Part shown: positions 26,031 to 35,812 of the stretch, one piece after another
Layout of the letters: each line of letters starts with the position of its first letter
Numbering within the stretch: position 1 is the stretch's first letter
Source: Nocardioides jensenii JCM 1364 = NBRC 14755
Lineage (GTDB): Bacteria; Actinomycetota; Actinomycetes; Propionibacteriales; Nocardioidaceae
NCBI RefSeq assembly: GCF_001552535.1
Contig: NZ_BCRJ01000074.1
Location: 1 to 64,000, forward strand
Reading direction: 5' to 3'
DNA length: 64,000 bases
Notes under the pieces: generated by a model
What the model saw: only the letters and a program-made list of their open reading frames with translations
Told to the model about the DNA's origin: nothing
The model's database searches: none
Translations under genes and position numbers: made by a program

Positions 26031-26777
26031 TCACATGGCGGCGGTGATGCCCCCGTCGACGACCAGGACCTGCCCGGTCACGAAGGCCGCGTTGGGCCCG
26101 CCCAGGAAGATCACGGCGTCCGCGACGTCCTGCGGATCACCCAATCGGCCCAGCGGGGCTCGCTGTTCCCGATAGGCGACGGACTCCTGTGTCATCGCCG
26201 CTGTCTGGCCCTCGGTCCGGATCGTCCCCGGGGCGACCGCATTGACCCGGATGCCTCGTGGTCCCAGGTCGACGGCGAGCTGCCGGGTCATGCTGACCAC
26301 GGCGCCCTTGACGGCTGCATAGCCCGCCGATGCTGGGGTGCCCAGCAGTGCGGCCACCGAGGCGATGTTCACGATGGCGCCGCCACCGGATGCGGCCATG
26401 GGCTCGGCCACGGCCTGGGAGAGCCAGAGCGGTCCCTTGACCCCGACGTCGAACATCCGGTCGAGGTCGCGAGCGTTGATGCCCTCCAACGCGCCGTACC
26501 GCATCCACATCGCGTTGTTGACCACGAGGTCGAGTCGGCCGTGCTTCCCGAACACGTCCCTGACTCCGTCGTACGTCGCGTCGCGATCGGTGACGTCCAG
26601 CTCGCGGGCAGTCAGTGCGCCCGAGGTGTCCAGGGCCGCGGTCGCCTCGGCCATGGAGCCGGTTCGGTCCGAGGCCTCAACGGCGTAGCCGGCCTCGGCC
26701 AGCCTGAGGGCGATCGACCTGCCGATGCCACGGCCGGCTCCGGTGACGATCGCGACAGGTCGCTGTGCGTCGCTCAC
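26031..26777 (-). CDS. SDR, probable cis-dihydrodiol dehydrogenase
   Basis: A 248-residue classical SDR with TGAGRGIGRS for cofactor, NNAMW in place of NNAG, and catalytic Tyr and Lys in YAAVK. The GTG at 26777 follows aggagg by 7 bp and overlaps the alpha-subunit stop (GTGA), so it is coupled to the oxygenase. Lying between alpha and beta subunit genes, it most likely rearomatises the dihydrodiol made by that oxygenase. This role is inferred from position; the SDR at 29302 is the competing candidate. Confidence 0.85.
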   Translation of the reverse strand: MSDAQRPVAIVTGAGRGIGRSIALRLAEAGYAVEASDRTGSMAEATAALDTSGALTARELDVTDRDATYDGVRDVFGKHGRLDLVVNNAMWMRYGALEGINARDLDRMFDVGVKGPLWLSQAVAEPMAASGGGAIVNIASVAALLGTPASAGYAAVKGAVVSMTRQLAVDLGPRGIRVNAVAPGTIRTEGQTAAMTQESVAYREQRAPLGRLGDPQDVADAVIFLGGPNAAFVTGQVLVVDGGITAAM

Positions 26778-28135
26778 GGCGCCACCTCCTCGACCTGGTC
26801 GTTGGTCAGGGAGTCGCCCACGCTCGCCCGGTCGGTCACCAGGGCGTCCCAGTGCCGCCAGTAGGTCCGCATGTGCATCTCGTCGTAGTTCATCGGGATG
26901 TCCTTGTCGAAGCCGCGGGAGACGTCCGACCACATCTCGACACCCTGATGACCGGCGGCGCGCTGGACGGACTCAAGCGCTTCGTTGTCGTCGGGGGTGG
27001 CGAGTCCGGCCGGGCCCAGGAATGCGAGGAAGGACTTGTTGCGCACCTTCGTGGCGGCGTCGTCCTCCTCGCGGGGCGCCAGCGACCAGGCGGTCACGTG
27101 CATGAGATCGGGGCGGATCGGCTCGTACTTCCGGATGATCACGGCCATGATGTTGTTGACCACCAGGTTCGGGAAGATGTTCATGTTGAAGTCGAGGTTG
27201 CTGATCTGGTCGGCGTAGTCCGGCCCGTGGTGCTCCGCCAGTCGGCGTGCCGACTCCTCGACGACCGGCTTCGACTCGGGCCCCATCGACGGTCGCCAGC
27301 GGGCAACGGGGCGCGCCCACGGGCCGTGCTTCACCGTGACCGTGTGGCCGTTGCCGAGGTGGTAGGCGCCGGACTCCTTGAACTCCGTCCGCACGTCGCC
27401 GAGGCTGTCATCGCCCTTGAGGCGCTGGGCGTCGAAGTAGGTCTTGTGGACCGGTATGGCGTGGTAGCCGTCGTAGCTGTTCTCCGAGAGGAGCTTCCAG
27501 TTTGCGCGCACGGAGTACTCGTGGGTCCCGGGAAGGACCTGCATCCCGGTGAGGGCCTGGTCTGCCGTGATGTCCAGATACTGCCGAGCGCCGGCGAGAT
27601 AGTCGTGCAGGCTCATCGCGTGGGGGTCGAAGTTGAGGAAGACGAAGTCCCGGTATGACTCCACACGTGCCGGAGCGCGCAGGCCGTAGTCCTCGGTGTC
27701 GAAGCCCTGGGGGAAGGCCTCCGCGTCGGGAAGCGAGACGAGTCGGCCATCGGTGGAGAACGACCAGGAGTGATAGAAGCAGCGAAAGCGGCGGGTGGTG
27801 CCCTTACGTTCCCGGCAGACCTCGGCGCCTCGATGCGTGCAGGCGTTCAGCCACACGCGCAGGTGCCCCTCCTGGTCGCGGGTCATGATGATCGGCTGGC
27901 CGGCCACGGTTCGGGTGACGAACGAGCCGGGACCCGGGACTTCCGAGGCGTGACCCACGTAGAGCCAGCACCGCTGGAACACCCGATCGCGCTCGAGCGC
28001 GAGCACGTCGTCGCTGATGAAGACCCGCCGGTTGACCTGGAACCGGTTCGGGTCCCGTTCATCGCGGATGAACTCGGACGAGTACTCCGGAAACAGTTCG
28101 CGCTCGGGCACTGCGCGTTCGAATTCGACCGGCAA
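26774..28135 (-). CDS. Rieske aromatic ring-hydroxylating oxygenase, alpha subunit
   Basis: A 453-residue catalytic subunit with Rieske ligands in CTHRGAE and CFYHSW and iron ligands in DGYHAIPVH, as in the copy at 15357. I placed the start at TTG 28135, because aggagg lies 7 bp upstream and the paralog's N-terminus aligns from there; longer frames add Arg/Pro-rich residues with no homology. It leads a divergent operon (alpha, SDR, beta, TctC). The two alpha subunits align along their whole length but differ in many pocket residues, suggesting two substrates or two steps. Confidence 0.92.
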   Translation of the reverse strand: MPVEFERAVPERELFPEYSSEFIRDERDPNRFQVNRRVFISDDVLALERDRVFQRCWLYVGHASEVPGPGSFVTRTVAGQPIIMTRDQEGHLRVWLNACTHRGAEVCRERKGTTRRFRCFYHSWSFSTDGRLVSLPDAEAFPQGFDTEDYGLRAPARVESYRDFVFLNFDPHAMSLHDYLAGARQYLDITADQALTGMQVLPGTHEYSVRANWKLLSENSYDGYHAIPVHKTYFDAQRLKGDDSLGDVRTEFKESGAYHLGNGHTVTVKHGPWARPVARWRPSMGPESKPVVEESARRLAEHHGPDYADQISNLDFNMNIFPNLVVNNIMAVIIRKYEPIRPDLMHVTAWSLAPREEDDAATKVRNKSFLAFLGPAGLATPDDNEALESVQRAAGHQGVEMWSDVSRGFDKDIPMNYDEMHMRTYWRHWDALVTDRASVGDSLTNDQVEEVAP

Positions 28136-28433
28136 GGCTACTCCTCCTGCGTCCCGTGTCCGCCGTACCTCTGCACTGTCGACGGTCACTGTTCCGGTCA
28201 CTGTGGCGAATTCCCATCGCCGCGGACAGGGAGTGTCCCGCACCGCGGAACGCAGCCCCGCGGCCCGTCGGGGGTGGTCGAAGGGAGCCCGCCGCGGAAC
28301 AATGAACCGGGGCCGCCGCCGTCGTGAAGTCGGGGGTCTGAGGCTGGACCAAATGCCGGAATCTCCCGGGTGGGGATTGACGCACGTCACACCGACAGGC
28401 ATAGTTTGGACCAACCATTGAAAGTGAGGGCCA
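28136..28433. other. Divergent intergenic region between oxygenase and hydrolase operons
   Basis: 298 bp. The right end carries the promoter and operator described at 28377-28418. The left part has a direct repeat of cggtcactgt near 28190 and 28205, and no coding potential I trust. The promoter of the minus-strand oxygenase operon is not obvious. Confidence 0.5.
28377..28418 (+). promoter_or_regulatory. Promoter and operator of ring-cleavage operon
   Basis: TTGACG (28377-28382), 17 bp and CATAGT (28400-28405), then TTGGACCAACCAT (28406-28418) followed by TGA. The operator begins at the -10 box, so a bound repressor would block the start site. Confidence 0.7.
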
Positions 28434-29297
28434 ATGCATCAGAGTGTCTGGACCGACTTGCGCAACGTCGAGTTCTCCCAGCGGTGGGTCGACGCCGGCG
28501 GGATCCGAACCCGCGTCCTTGAGGCCGGTGACCGATCGAAGCCGACCGTGGTCTTCATCCACGGCACCGGGGGCCACGCGGAGGCCTACACCCGAAATCT
28601 CGGCCCGCACGCCGAGCACTTCCACGTGTACTCCATCGACATGGTCGGCCACGGGTTCACCGACAAGCCCGATCAGACGTACGACTTCAAGGACTACGCC
28701 GAGCACCTGCGCGCCTTCCTCGACGCCGAGGGCATCGAGAAGGCCTCGATCAGTGGCGAGTCCATGGGCGCGGGCATCGGCGCATGGTTCGCGCTGTTGT
28801 TCCCTGACCGCATCGACAAGCTGGTCCTCAACACGGGCGCCGCGCTGCGCCTGGCCGACGACGTCATCCAGCGGATGGCGAAGCTGACCATGGAGGCGGT
28901 ACGCAACGCCAGCGAGGACAGCGTCCGCAAGCGCCTCGAGTGGTTGGTCGACGACCCGAACGACGTCACGGAGGACCTGGTCTCGACGCGCCTGGCGATC
29001 TACCAGGACCCCGACTACGTCGAGCGGATGACCAACATCCTGGCCGCGCGGCACACGGACCCCAAGGGCCAGGACCGCAACTGCCTGGTCGAGGAGGACT
29101 GGGCGAAGGTCACCTGCCCGGTGCTGGTGCTGTGGACCGACCATGACCCCACCGCTCCGCCGGAGGTGGGCCGGGAGGTCGCCGGCTGGATCAAGGACTC
29201 GCGCTTCGAGCTGATGACCGGCTGCGGCCACTGGCCGCAGTTCGAGGACCCCGAGACCTTCAACCGGATCCACCTCGACTTCCTCCTCGGGACGTGA
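28434..29297 (+). CDS. Alpha/beta hydrolase, meta-cleavage product hydrolase type
   Basis: A 287-residue alpha/beta hydrolase of the MhpC/BphD kind, which splits C-C bonds in 2-hydroxy-6-oxo-dienoates. The nucleophile is Ser110 in SGESMGAG, the acid Asp is in WTDHDPTAPP, and His266 is in GCGHWPQF. FIHGTGGH supplies the oxyanion hole. It starts the plus-strand operon with the SDR, extradiol dioxygenase, amidohydrolase, acyl-CoA dehydrogenase and CoA transferase. Position beside the ring-cleavage enzyme supports the C-C hydrolase assignment over an esterase. Confidence 0.87.
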   Translation: MHQSVWTDLRNVEFSQRWVDAGGIRTRVLEAGDRSKPTVVFIHGTGGHAEAYTRNLGPHAEHFHVYSIDMVGHGFTDKPDQTYDFKDYAEHLRAFLDAEGIEKASISGESMGAGIGAWFALLFPDRIDKLVLNTGAALRLADDVIQRMAKLTMEAVRNASEDSVRKRLEWLVDDPNDVTEDLVSTRLAIYQDPDYVERMTNILAARHTDPKGQDRNCLVEEDWAKVTCPVLVLWTDHDPTAPPEVGREVAGWIKDSRFELMTGCGHWPQFEDPETFNRIHLDFLLGT

Positions 29298-29301
29298 CCC
29301 G

Positions 29302-30087
29302 ATGACCGAGTCCAGCGACGAGTTCACCTGTCCCGGGCGATTCGACGGCGAGGTGGCGGTGGTGACCGGCGCCGCCGGCGGCATCGGCAGCGCGATCATC
29401 CGCCGACTCGCCCGTGAGGGCGCACACGTGGTCGCCTCCGACCGCCGTCCCGACGGCGAGGAGCTGGTGGCCGGCTTCCTTGGTCCCGACGCCCCGAAGT
29501 GGACCTATGTCGACGGTGACCTCTCCTCCGAGGAGGGCGCCCAGACGCTCATCGACCGCGCCGTGGAGGCCTTCTCCCGGGTCGACGTACTTGTCAACAA
29601 TGCGGGTGGCGGGATCATCAAGGACTACCTCGACCACGACGCTGACACCCGGCGCGAGACCGTCGACCGTAACCTGTGGACCGTCGTGAACTGCTCGACC
29701 AGCGTCCTGCCCGTCATGCAGCGCGCCGGCTACGGTCGGATCGTCAATGTCGGCGCCGACTCGGTCCGCAACGGACTGTTCCAGCACGCGATGTACAACG
29801 CCGCCAAGGGCGGCGTACATGGCCTCACCACGGGTCTCGCCCGGGAGTTCGCTCCCGACGGGATCACCGTGAACACCGTCGCGCCGACCGGGACGGTGAC
29901 GCCGTACGTCGCATCCGCTCCCGTCGATGCGGTGGAGCGTTTCGAGAAGAACCGCGCCCTGATCCCAGTGGGCCGGTTCGGTACGACGGCCGAGGTCGCC
30001 TCGGCCGTGCTCTACCTGGCAAGCAAGGAGGCGTCGTTCATCACCGGCCAAGTGGTCAGTGTCAACGGCGGCTCCACGATGTTGTGA
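29302..30087 (+). CDS. SDR, BenD/CmtB-like diol dehydrogenase candidate
   Basis: A 261-residue SDR. TGAAGGIGSA binds the cofactor, NNAGGG follows near residue 95, and catalytic residues lie in VGADSVR (Ser) and YNAAK (Tyr, Lys). The fold and operon recall 1,2-dihydroxycyclohexa-3,5-diene-1-carboxylate dehydrogenases, which oxidise and sometimes decarboxylate carboxylated diols. It follows the hydrolase gene by 4 bp and precedes the extradiol enzyme. Whether it or the SDR at 26031 is the main diol dehydrogenase cannot be decided here. Confidence 0.85.
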   Translation: MTESSDEFTCPGRFDGEVAVVTGAAGGIGSAIIRRLAREGAHVVASDRRPDGEELVAGFLGPDAPKWTYVDGDLSSEEGAQTLIDRAVEAFSRVDVLVNNAGGGIIKDYLDHDADTRRETVDRNLWTVVNCSTSVLPVMQRAGYGRIVNVGADSVRNGLFQHAMYNAAKGGVHGLTTGLAREFAPDGITVNTVAPTGTVTPYVASAPVDAVERFEKNRALIPVGRFGTTAEVASAVLYLASKEASFITGQVVSVNGGSTML

Positions 30088-30121
30088 CCACAGACCACAG
30101 GAAGCAAGAAAGGTATTGGGG

Positions 30122-30991
30122 ATGACCACCACGACGACAGAGCAGGATCTCATCCCGTGGCGGATGGGCTACGTGGCACTGAACGTGCCGGACCTGGACC
30201 AGGCGGTCAAGGCCTGGACCCAGTTGGCGATGCTCGAGGTCTCCGAGCAGACCGAGGAAACCGTCCACCTGCGCGGCGGCACCGACCACCACTGGATCGT
30301 CCTGCACAAGTCGGAGGGCGAGCCCGGCCTGCGGCGAATGGCCTTCGAGGTCCAGCGACGTGAGGACCTCGCGGCCTACCGCGATCGGCTGAAGGCAGAG
30401 GGCATCCAGGTCACCGACCACGACGGGGAGTGGACCGGTGACGCCATCAGGTTCCAGGACCCCAACGGCTATGAGGTCGAACTGTTCGACGCCATGGGCA
30501 ACGTCGGGATCGAGCCGACCAAGCCCTGGATCAACCCGGCGGACCTGCTGCACGCCGTGGTGGCCGTGGCGGACCTGGACCTGTCCTTCGACTTCTACAC
30601 CCGAGTCCTCGGCCTTCTCGAGTCCGACCGGGTGCTCGGCAAGACGGTCTTCCTGCGCACCGCCAACCAGTTCCACCACGCCCTGGTGCTCGGCTTCGGC
30701 CGTGGCGAGCCGCCGTTCCTCGACCACGTGGCGATGCACTTCAACGACATCGACGACCTGATGCGGGTCCGGCAGAACTTCCTTGCCCGAGAGATCCCGC
30801 TGGACCGGGACCTGCTGCGGCACCCGACGTCCGGCTCCATGGGCTTCTACGGCAAGGGCCTGCCCGGCCCCTCGACCGTGGAGTTCTGCATCGACCACGT
30901 GAAGATCACCGACCCGGAGCACCGTCCCCGCAGCATGGCTCCCGGCCGCTGGACCTCGAACGTCTGGATGCCGCCGGTGGACCTGGCCTGA
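30122..30991 (+). CDS. Type I extradiol dioxygenase
   Basis: A 289-residue two-domain vicinal oxygen chelate enzyme that opens catechols next to the hydroxyls. The iron ligands fit the BphC pattern: His144 in LLHAVVAV, His202 in LDHVAMHF and Glu254 in TVEFCI. The N-terminal domain (about 15-125) is the usual non-catalytic repeat. ATG 30122 lies close to aaaggt; a longer frame upstream overlaps the SDR and is less likely. It sits between the diol dehydrogenase and an ACMSD-type decarboxylase, which suggests a carboxylated catechol as substrate. Confidence 0.92.
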   Translation: MTTTTTEQDLIPWRMGYVALNVPDLDQAVKAWTQLAMLEVSEQTEETVHLRGGTDHHWIVLHKSEGEPGLRRMAFEVQRREDLAAYRDRLKAEGIQVTDHDGEWTGDAIRFQDPNGYEVELFDAMGNVGIEPTKPWINPADLLHAVVAVADLDLSFDFYTRVLGLLESDRVLGKTVFLRTANQFHHALVLGFGRGEPPFLDHVAMHFNDIDDLMRVRQNFLAREIPLDRDLLRHPTSGSMGFYGKGLPGPSTVEFCIDHVKITDPEHRPRSMAPGRWTSNVWMPPVDLA

Positions 30992-31003
30992 GCGGCGACG
31001 GTC

Positions 31004-32062
31004 ATGTTCGACGTCCACACGCACTTCCTTCCCCGGCACCTTCCGCCGCCGTCCGAGCATGCGTTGGCGGAAGGGTGGCCCGAGCTCGTGCCCGACGGGG
31101 AACTCGTCGAGGTTCGCCAGCACGACCGGCTCGTCCGCGTGCTCGACGCCACGGCCTGGGACGCAGAGGCGAGACTGGCGGCCATGGACCGGCTGGGCGT
31201 CGAGCACCAGGTCGTCCTGCCCACACCGTTCACGTTCCTCTACGACGCGGACCCGGACGTCGCCGGAGAATACGCACGGGCCCAGAACGAGGTTCTCGCC
31301 GAGCTCGTGGCGGCCGGCAGCGGTCGCCTGACGGGATTCGGGTCCGTTCCGCTGCAGGATCCCGGAGGAGCGGTCGCCGAGGTGGAACGTCTGGCCCTGG
31401 AGCTCGGCCTCTCAGGTGTCGGGATCGGGACCCATGCCGACCTCTTCGAGCTTCACTCGCCGGAGCTGGAGCCGGTCTTCGCGCGCATCGAGGAGCTGGA
31501 CCTGCCCGTCTTCGTGCACCCGTGGAAGCCGATGGCTCCCACCCGCACCAGCCACCACGGTCTCGCGTTCGGACTGGGCCGTCCGGTCGAGACCGAGCTG
31601 GCCGTGGGGTCGCTGGTGTTCGGAGGCGTCCTCGAGCGTCACCCGGCGCTTCGGGTCTGCCTGGCGCATGGCGGAGCCGGCATTCCTGCGATCCGTGGCC
31701 GACTCGGCAATGGCTGGTCCCGCCAGCCGGCCGAGACACGGTCGCCGCAGGCCGACCCCCGCCACCTCCTGGCCCGCCTTTGGGCGGACGGGCTCACCTA
31801 CGACCCGGAGGCGCTGGCGCTCGCCGCCGACACCTTCGGGCACGAGCACATGGTGGTGGGGTCCGATTTCCCCTTTGCTGCCATGGAGTCCCCGATCGGG
31901 GCGTCGTACGTCAACGGCGTCGCTGGGGGAGTACTTCCCTACGGCGCTGACTGGACAGAGGTCACCGCGCGCAATGCCCGCACCTTCCTGGGGTCGTCCG
32001 ACCCCGCCCCCGAATTCCTCGGCGAACGCGACGAGGACCACCCGATAGGAGCAGAATCATGA
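31004..32062 (+). CDS. Amidohydrolase, ACMSD-type decarboxylase
   Basis: A 352-residue metal-dependent hydrolase of the amidohydrolase-2 family. Its members include 2-amino-3-carboxymuconate-semialdehyde decarboxylase and gamma-resorcylate decarboxylase. Metal ligands are His5 and His7 (DVHTHF), His in FVHPWKP, His in AHGGAG and Asp in GSDFPF. As the gene right after the extradiol dioxygenase, it probably removes CO2 from a carboxylated ring-cleavage product. It overlaps the acyl-CoA dehydrogenase gene by 4 bp (ATGA). Proteobacterial cmt-type pathways use an unrelated decarboxylase at this step. Confidence 0.85.
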   Translation: MFDVHTHFLPRHLPPPSEHALAEGWPELVPDGELVEVRQHDRLVRVLDATAWDAEARLAAMDRLGVEHQVVLPTPFTFLYDADPDVAGEYARAQNEVLAELVAAGSGRLTGFGSVPLQDPGGAVAEVERLALELGLSGVGIGTHADLFELHSPELEPVFARIEELDLPVFVHPWKPMAPTRTSHHGLAFGLGRPVETELAVGSLVFGGVLERHPALRVCLAHGGAGIPAIRGRLGNGWSRQPAETRSPQADPRHLLARLWADGLTYDPEALALAADTFGHEHMVVGSDFPFAAMESPIGASYVNGVAGGVLPYGADWTEVTARNARTFLGSSDPAPEFLGERDEDHPIGAES

Positions 32063-33201
32063 AGCTGTCCCAGGATCACGAGGACTTCCGCAAGGCAGTC
32101 CGCGAGATGGCGCAGACCCACGTGGCCCCGGTGGCCGACGAGATCGACAAGACCGACAAGTTCCCCGAGCACCTGATCGAGGTCTTCGGGGACATGGGCC
32201 TCGTTCAGCTCGCCGTCCCGGAGGAGTTCGGCGGCCCCGGTGGCGACCTCCTCTCCGGGTGCATCGCCCGCGAGGAGGTGGCCGCGGCCGGTTCGATGGC
32301 CCTGGCCCAGCTCGCGGGCCAGAACAGCATCGTCATCAACGCGATGCTCGACGGCGCCAGCGACACGCTGAAGAAGGAGATCCTCCCGAAGCTCGCCGAG
32401 GGCCGCACCATCACGTGCATCGCGATCACCGAGCCCGACGCGGGTTCGGACCCCTCGCTCATGCAGGCCCGCGCGAAGAAGGTCGGTGACACCTGGGTGC
32501 TCAACGGCTCCAAGCAGTTCATCACCTGGGGGAGCATGGCCAAGTACTCCCTGGTCTTCGCCCGCACCAATGACCTGCCCGGTGCCCGCGGCATCAGCGC
32601 GTTCCTCGTCGACTGTGACCAGCCCGGTTGGCAGATCGCCAAGGCCAACGACAAGATGGGCCAGCACGGTGTGCCCAACAACGAGATCCTTCTCGACAAT
32701 GTCGAGGTGCACGAGGAGTTCCTCGTCGGTGAAGAGGGCAACGGGTTCGGTGCCGCCATGCACGGCCTGCACCTGAACCGTCCGACCGTGGCCGCGATCG
32801 CGGTGGGTGCCGCCCAGTGCGCCCTCGACTACGCGATTGCCTACGCCAAGGATCGGGAGGCGGGCGGCCGGAAGATCGTGGAGTTCCAGGGTCTGCGCTG
32901 GATGATGGCCGAGGACTACACGCAGATCGCCGCAGCCCGGCACCTGGTCTATGACTGCGCGATGGCCTACGACGCCAAGCTCCCGCAGGAAGAGACCACG
33001 AAGCTGTCCTCGATGGCCAAGCTCTTCGCCGGTGACACCGTGCAGCGGGTCACCGCCAACGCGGTGCAGATCCTCGGCGGCCACGGCTACATGACCGACC
33101 ACCCGGTCGAGCGCTACATGCGTGACGCCAAGCTGATCGGGATCTACGAGGGCACCAGCCAGATCCAGCGCAACATCATCGCGAAGCGCATCCTGCGATG
33201 A
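32059..33201 (+). CDS. Acyl-CoA dehydrogenase
   Basis: A 380-residue flavoprotein. The FAD/substrate segment is [12 protein letters not shown], and the middle WGSMAKYS and C-terminal [17 protein letters not shown] match the family. The catalytic base is expected in the region of [14 protein letters not shown] (Glu of YEG), as in short/branched-chain enzymes. It oxidises an acyl-CoA, feeding the crotonases. It overlaps genes on both sides by 4 bp. With the following CoA transferase it would activate and desaturate the acid freed by the hydrolase, for example isobutyrate or succinate-like acids. This is inference. Confidence 0.92.
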   Translation: MKLSQDHEDFRKAVREMAQTHVAPVADEIDKTDKFPEHLIEVFGDMGLVQLAVPEEFGGPGGDLLSGCIAREEVAAAGSMALAQLAGQNSIVINAMLDGASDTLKKEILPKLAEGRTITCIAITEPDAGSDPSLMQARAKKVGDTWVLNGSKQFITWGSMAKYSLVFARTNDLPGARGISAFLVDCDQPGWQIAKANDKMGQHGVPNNEILLDNVEVHEEFLVGEEGNGFGAAMHGLHLNRPTVAAIAVGAAQCALDYAIAYAKDREAGGRKIVEFQGLRWMMAEDYTQIAAARHLVYDCAMAYDAKLPQEETTKLSSMAKLFAGDTVQRVTANAVQILGGHGYMTDHPVERYMRDAKLIGIYEGTSQIQRNIIAKRILR

Positions 33202-34352
33202 CGGCGGCAGGAGGCGGCCCGCTGGCCGGAGTGAAGGTGGTCGAGTTCTCGATCATGATCGCGGGCCCCTATGGCGGCCGCCTCCTGGCGGACGCGGGTG
33301 CCGAGGTGGTCAAGGTCGAGCCCCCAGAGGGTGACCCGATGCGCACCCGTACGCCGATCCGGGACGGCGCCAGCACCTACTACGGCGCCATGAACGCCGG
33401 CAAGAAGAGTGTGTCGCTGGACCTGAAGGACCCGGTGGACCGCGCCCGGGCGCTGGAACTGATCGCCGACGCCGACGTGGTGCTGGAGAACTACCGGCCA
33501 GGCGTGATGGAGAGGCTGGGCCTCGGCCACGAGGCCTGTGCGGAGGTGAACCCCCGTTTGGTCTACTGCTCCATCTCCGGCTACGGCCAGACCGGTCCGA
33601 AGGCCACGTATCCCGCCTACGCGCCTGTCCTGCACGCGCTGTCGGGCTACGACCTCACCAACATGGGCTACCAGCGGGACGCCGACCGGCCGGCCGCGAC
33701 GGGCACCTTCGTCGCGGACATCATGGCTGGCCAGGTTGCCTACGGTGCGGTGCTGACCGGACTCGCGGGAAGGGAGCGCAGCGGCAAGGGCGACTACCTC
33801 GACGTCGCACTGCTCGACATCATGCTCTCGACCCTGGTCTACGAGACCCAGGCGGCTCAGGCAGGAGGTGCGGGACCCGGGAAGACGGTCTACCGGCCGT
33901 GCCGGGCGGGCGACGAGTTCGTGATCATCGCTGCCATCACGGACCGCAACTTCGTGTCCTTGATCGGCGCCATGGAGCAACCAGAGCTGCTCGCCGATCC
34001 ACGCTTCGCGACCATGTCCGCCCGGGAGTCCAACTGGGAGGAGTGGCAGGAGCTGATCGCGGCGTGGGCTCTGGACCAGGACGCGCAGGAGCTCGAGGAG
34101 CTGTTGCTGTCCAAGGGTGTTCCGTGCAGCCGGTTCCGCACGATCGACCAGGCGCTCGCCGACGACCAGGTGCGCCATCGCGGGACCCTACGAACGGCCC
34201 GGGACCGGGCGGGGACCTTCGAGTTCGTGGGTGCCCCGTTCCAGTCGCGCACCTTCCCGGCCGATGTCGAGCCGCGGTCGGTGAGCGAGCTCGGAGCCGA
34301 TGCCGAGGACGTGTTCGGCGTGGACGGGCCAAGATCCGAAGCCAGGTCTTGA
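33198..34352 (+). CDS. CaiB/BaiF family III CoA transferase
   Basis: A 384-residue CoA transferase. [19 protein letters not shown] opens the fold, [13 protein letters not shown] follows, and the catalytic Asp lies in FVADIMAGQ. Full family length, unlike the copy at 8148. It ends the 28434-34352 operon and is coupled to the acyl-CoA dehydrogenase by an ATGA overlap, which supports a shared role in CoA activation and oxidation of a released carboxylic acid. Donor and acceptor are unknown. Confidence 0.9.
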   Translation: MTAAGGGPLAGVKVVEFSIMIAGPYGGRLLADAGAEVVKVEPPEGDPMRTRTPIRDGASTYYGAMNAGKKSVSLDLKDPVDRARALELIADADVVLENYRPGVMERLGLGHEACAEVNPRLVYCSISGYGQTGPKATYPAYAPVLHALSGYDLTNMGYQRDADRPAATGTFVADIMAGQVAYGAVLTGLAGRERSGKGDYLDVALLDIMLSTLVYETQAAQAGGAGPGKTVYRPCRAGDEFVIIAAITDRNFVSLIGAMEQPELLADPRFATMSARESNWEEWQELIAAWALDQDAQELEELLLSKGVPCSRFRTIDQALADDQVRHRGTLRTARDRAGTFEFVGAPFQSRTFPADVEPRSVSELGADAEDVFGVDGPRSEARS

Positions 34353-34392
34353 CGAGGGTGGCGGAACCGTTGTTCAATGGTATAACCATTGA
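34349..34392 (+). promoter_or_regulatory. Promoter and operator of ferredoxin operon
   Basis: TTGACG (34349-34354), 18 bp and TTCAAT (34373-34378). The operator ATGGTATAACCAT (34377-34389) extends to a perfect 8-base inverted repeat, TCAATGGT-ATA-ACCATTGA. It ends next to the ribosome site gagaggag, so the leader is short. Confidence 0.75.
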
Positions 34393-34403
34393 GAGGAGTC
34401 CCC

Positions 34404-34598
34404 ATGAAGGTCACAGTGATCGAGGACAAGTGCTGCGGTTTCGCCACCTGCATCAGCGTCGCACCCGAGGTGTTCGACATCGACAGCGACCAGATCGCGG
34501 TTTCGTTGATTGACGGTGACCTGCCCGAGCGACTCCACGCCTGTGCGCGCGAGGCCGCCGAGGCCTGCCCGACCGACGCAATCGTCATCGAGGAGTGA
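34404..34598 (+). CDS. Ferredoxin, 3Fe-4S type
   Basis: A 64-residue ferredoxin of the actinobacterial single-cluster type. Cys10 and Cys16 (CCGFATC) and the later Cys of ACPTDAI fit C-x5-C-xn-C-P, the 3Fe-4S pattern; an extra Cys11 leaves a 4Fe-4S form possible. SVAPEVFDI after the second ligand is typical. Start at ATG 34404 after aggagt. It is the only ferredoxin in the island and directly precedes the reductase. It probably feeds both Rieske oxygenases, and perhaps the P450. Confidence 0.88.
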   Translation: MKVTVIEDKCCGFATCISVAPEVFDIDSDQIAVSLIDGDLPERLHACAREAAEACPTDAIVIEE

Positions 34599-34602
34599 AC
34601 GG

Positions 34603-35811
34603 ATGAGCGTGCTGGTCATCGGCGGCTCCGTCGCCGGCATCGCCGTCGCCGACGGTCTCCGCAGCCAGGGATACCAGGGCGCGGTCACGGTCGTGGACGC
34701 CGATCCTTCCCTGCCCTACGACAAGCCCCCGCTGTCGAAGCACGCCCTCAAGGAGGACTGGGACCCGATCAAGGGCCTGCTGCGCCCCGAGGAGCACTAC
34801 GCGGCCAAGGACATCGAGCTCGTCACCGGCCGTACGGCGGTCGCCCTCGACGCAGTCCGTCGTACGGTGCGCTTCGACGATGGGAGCGAGCGGCAGGCTG
34901 ACCACGTCGTGCTCGCCACCGGGGTCCGCGCCCGCCTGCTCCCCGAGGAGCTCATGCTTCCGGGCGTGCATGCGATCCGGACTGCCGCCGACAGTGCCGC
35001 AGTCCGCGCCGCCCTTGCGGACCGTCCGCGGCTCGTCGTCATCGGTGGCGGCTTCATCGGTGCCGAGGCTGCTTCCGTGGCTGCCGGCATGGGCCTCGAG
35101 GTCACCATCGTCGAAGCCCTTCCGCTTCCGTTCCAGCACCTGTTCGGGGCCGACGTGGCCGAGGCCATGGCCGGGTGGCACCGCGCCGCCGGCGTACGCC
35201 TGGAGTGTGGCGTCATGGTCGCCGGCATCGAAGGCGCGGAGCGGGTCGAGCGGGTGCGACTGACTGACGGCCGCGTGCTCGAGGTCGATCTCGTGCTCCT
35301 CGGCCTCGGCGCCGTCCCTGCCGTGGACTGGCTCGACGGATCGGGGCTCGACCTGGACAACGGCATCACCTGTGACGAGGACGGACGCACCGGACTGCCC
35401 GGGATCTGGGCCGCCGGCGACGCCGCCACCTGGCGCAACCCCGTGACCGGGGACCACGTGCGCGTCGAGCACTGGACCACAGCCAAGGAGCAGGGTGCCG
35501 CAGTGGCGCACAACATCGCCCGGCCCGACGAGCCTGCGAGGGGTGCGGGTCCGGTTCCCTACTTCTGGTCGGACCAGCACGGACTCCGGGTGCAGTTCCT
35601 CGGTACGTCGGCCGGCCACGATGCCACTCACCTCGTGCACGGCAGCTTCGACGAGCCGGAGTTCGTGGTGCTCTACGCCCGGGAGGGGCGCATCATCGGC
35701 GCCCTCGGAGTGGCAGCTGCCCGGCACGTGATGAAGTACCGCACCGCCATCTCCGCGGGTGAACGCATCGAAGGGCTGCTGGATCCCGTCGGCGAAGCAG
35801 CCGGAGCCTGA
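34603..35811 (+). CDS. Ferredoxin reductase, FAD/NAD(P)H-dependent
   Basis: A 402-residue oxygenase-coupled reductase of the BphA4/RhlG type. It has an N-terminal FAD motif VIGGSVAGIAVA, PYDKPPLSKH, the NAD motif VIGGGFIGAEAA, and GIWAAGDAATW closing the FAD site. It starts 4 bp after the ferredoxin stop. It passes electrons from NADH to the ferredoxin at 34404. The BphA4-like C-terminal reductase domain is complete. Confidence 0.92.
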   Translation: MSVLVIGGSVAGIAVADGLRSQGYQGAVTVVDADPSLPYDKPPLSKHALKEDWDPIKGLLRPEEHYAAKDIELVTGRTAVALDAVRRTVRFDDGSERQADHVVLATGVRARLLPEELMLPGVHAIRTAADSAAVRAALADRPRLVVIGGGFIGAEAASVAAGMGLEVTIVEALPLPFQHLFGADVAEAMAGWHRAAGVRLECGVMVAGIEGAERVERVRLTDGRVLEVDLVLLGLGAVPAVDWLDGSGLDLDNGITCDEDGRTGLPGIWAAGDAATWRNPVTGDHVRVEHWTTAKEQGAAVAHNIARPDEPARGAGPVPYFWSDQHGLRVQFLGTSAGHDATHLVHGSFDEPEFVVLYAREGRIIGALGVAAARHVMKYRTAISAGERIEGLLDPVGEAAGA

Positions 35812-35812
35812 C

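Noticed and set aside
24328..26034. A 568-residue frame joining an Arg-rich N-terminus to the TctC protein
   Set aside because: The true start is at 25302, with ribosome site, signal peptide and lipobox; the extension overlaps the beta-subunit gene in another frame.
28187..28215. Direct repeat of cggtcactgt as a regulator site for the second Rieske operon
   Set aside because: Only two short copies, not symmetrical and not seen elsewhere in the window; the evidence is too thin.
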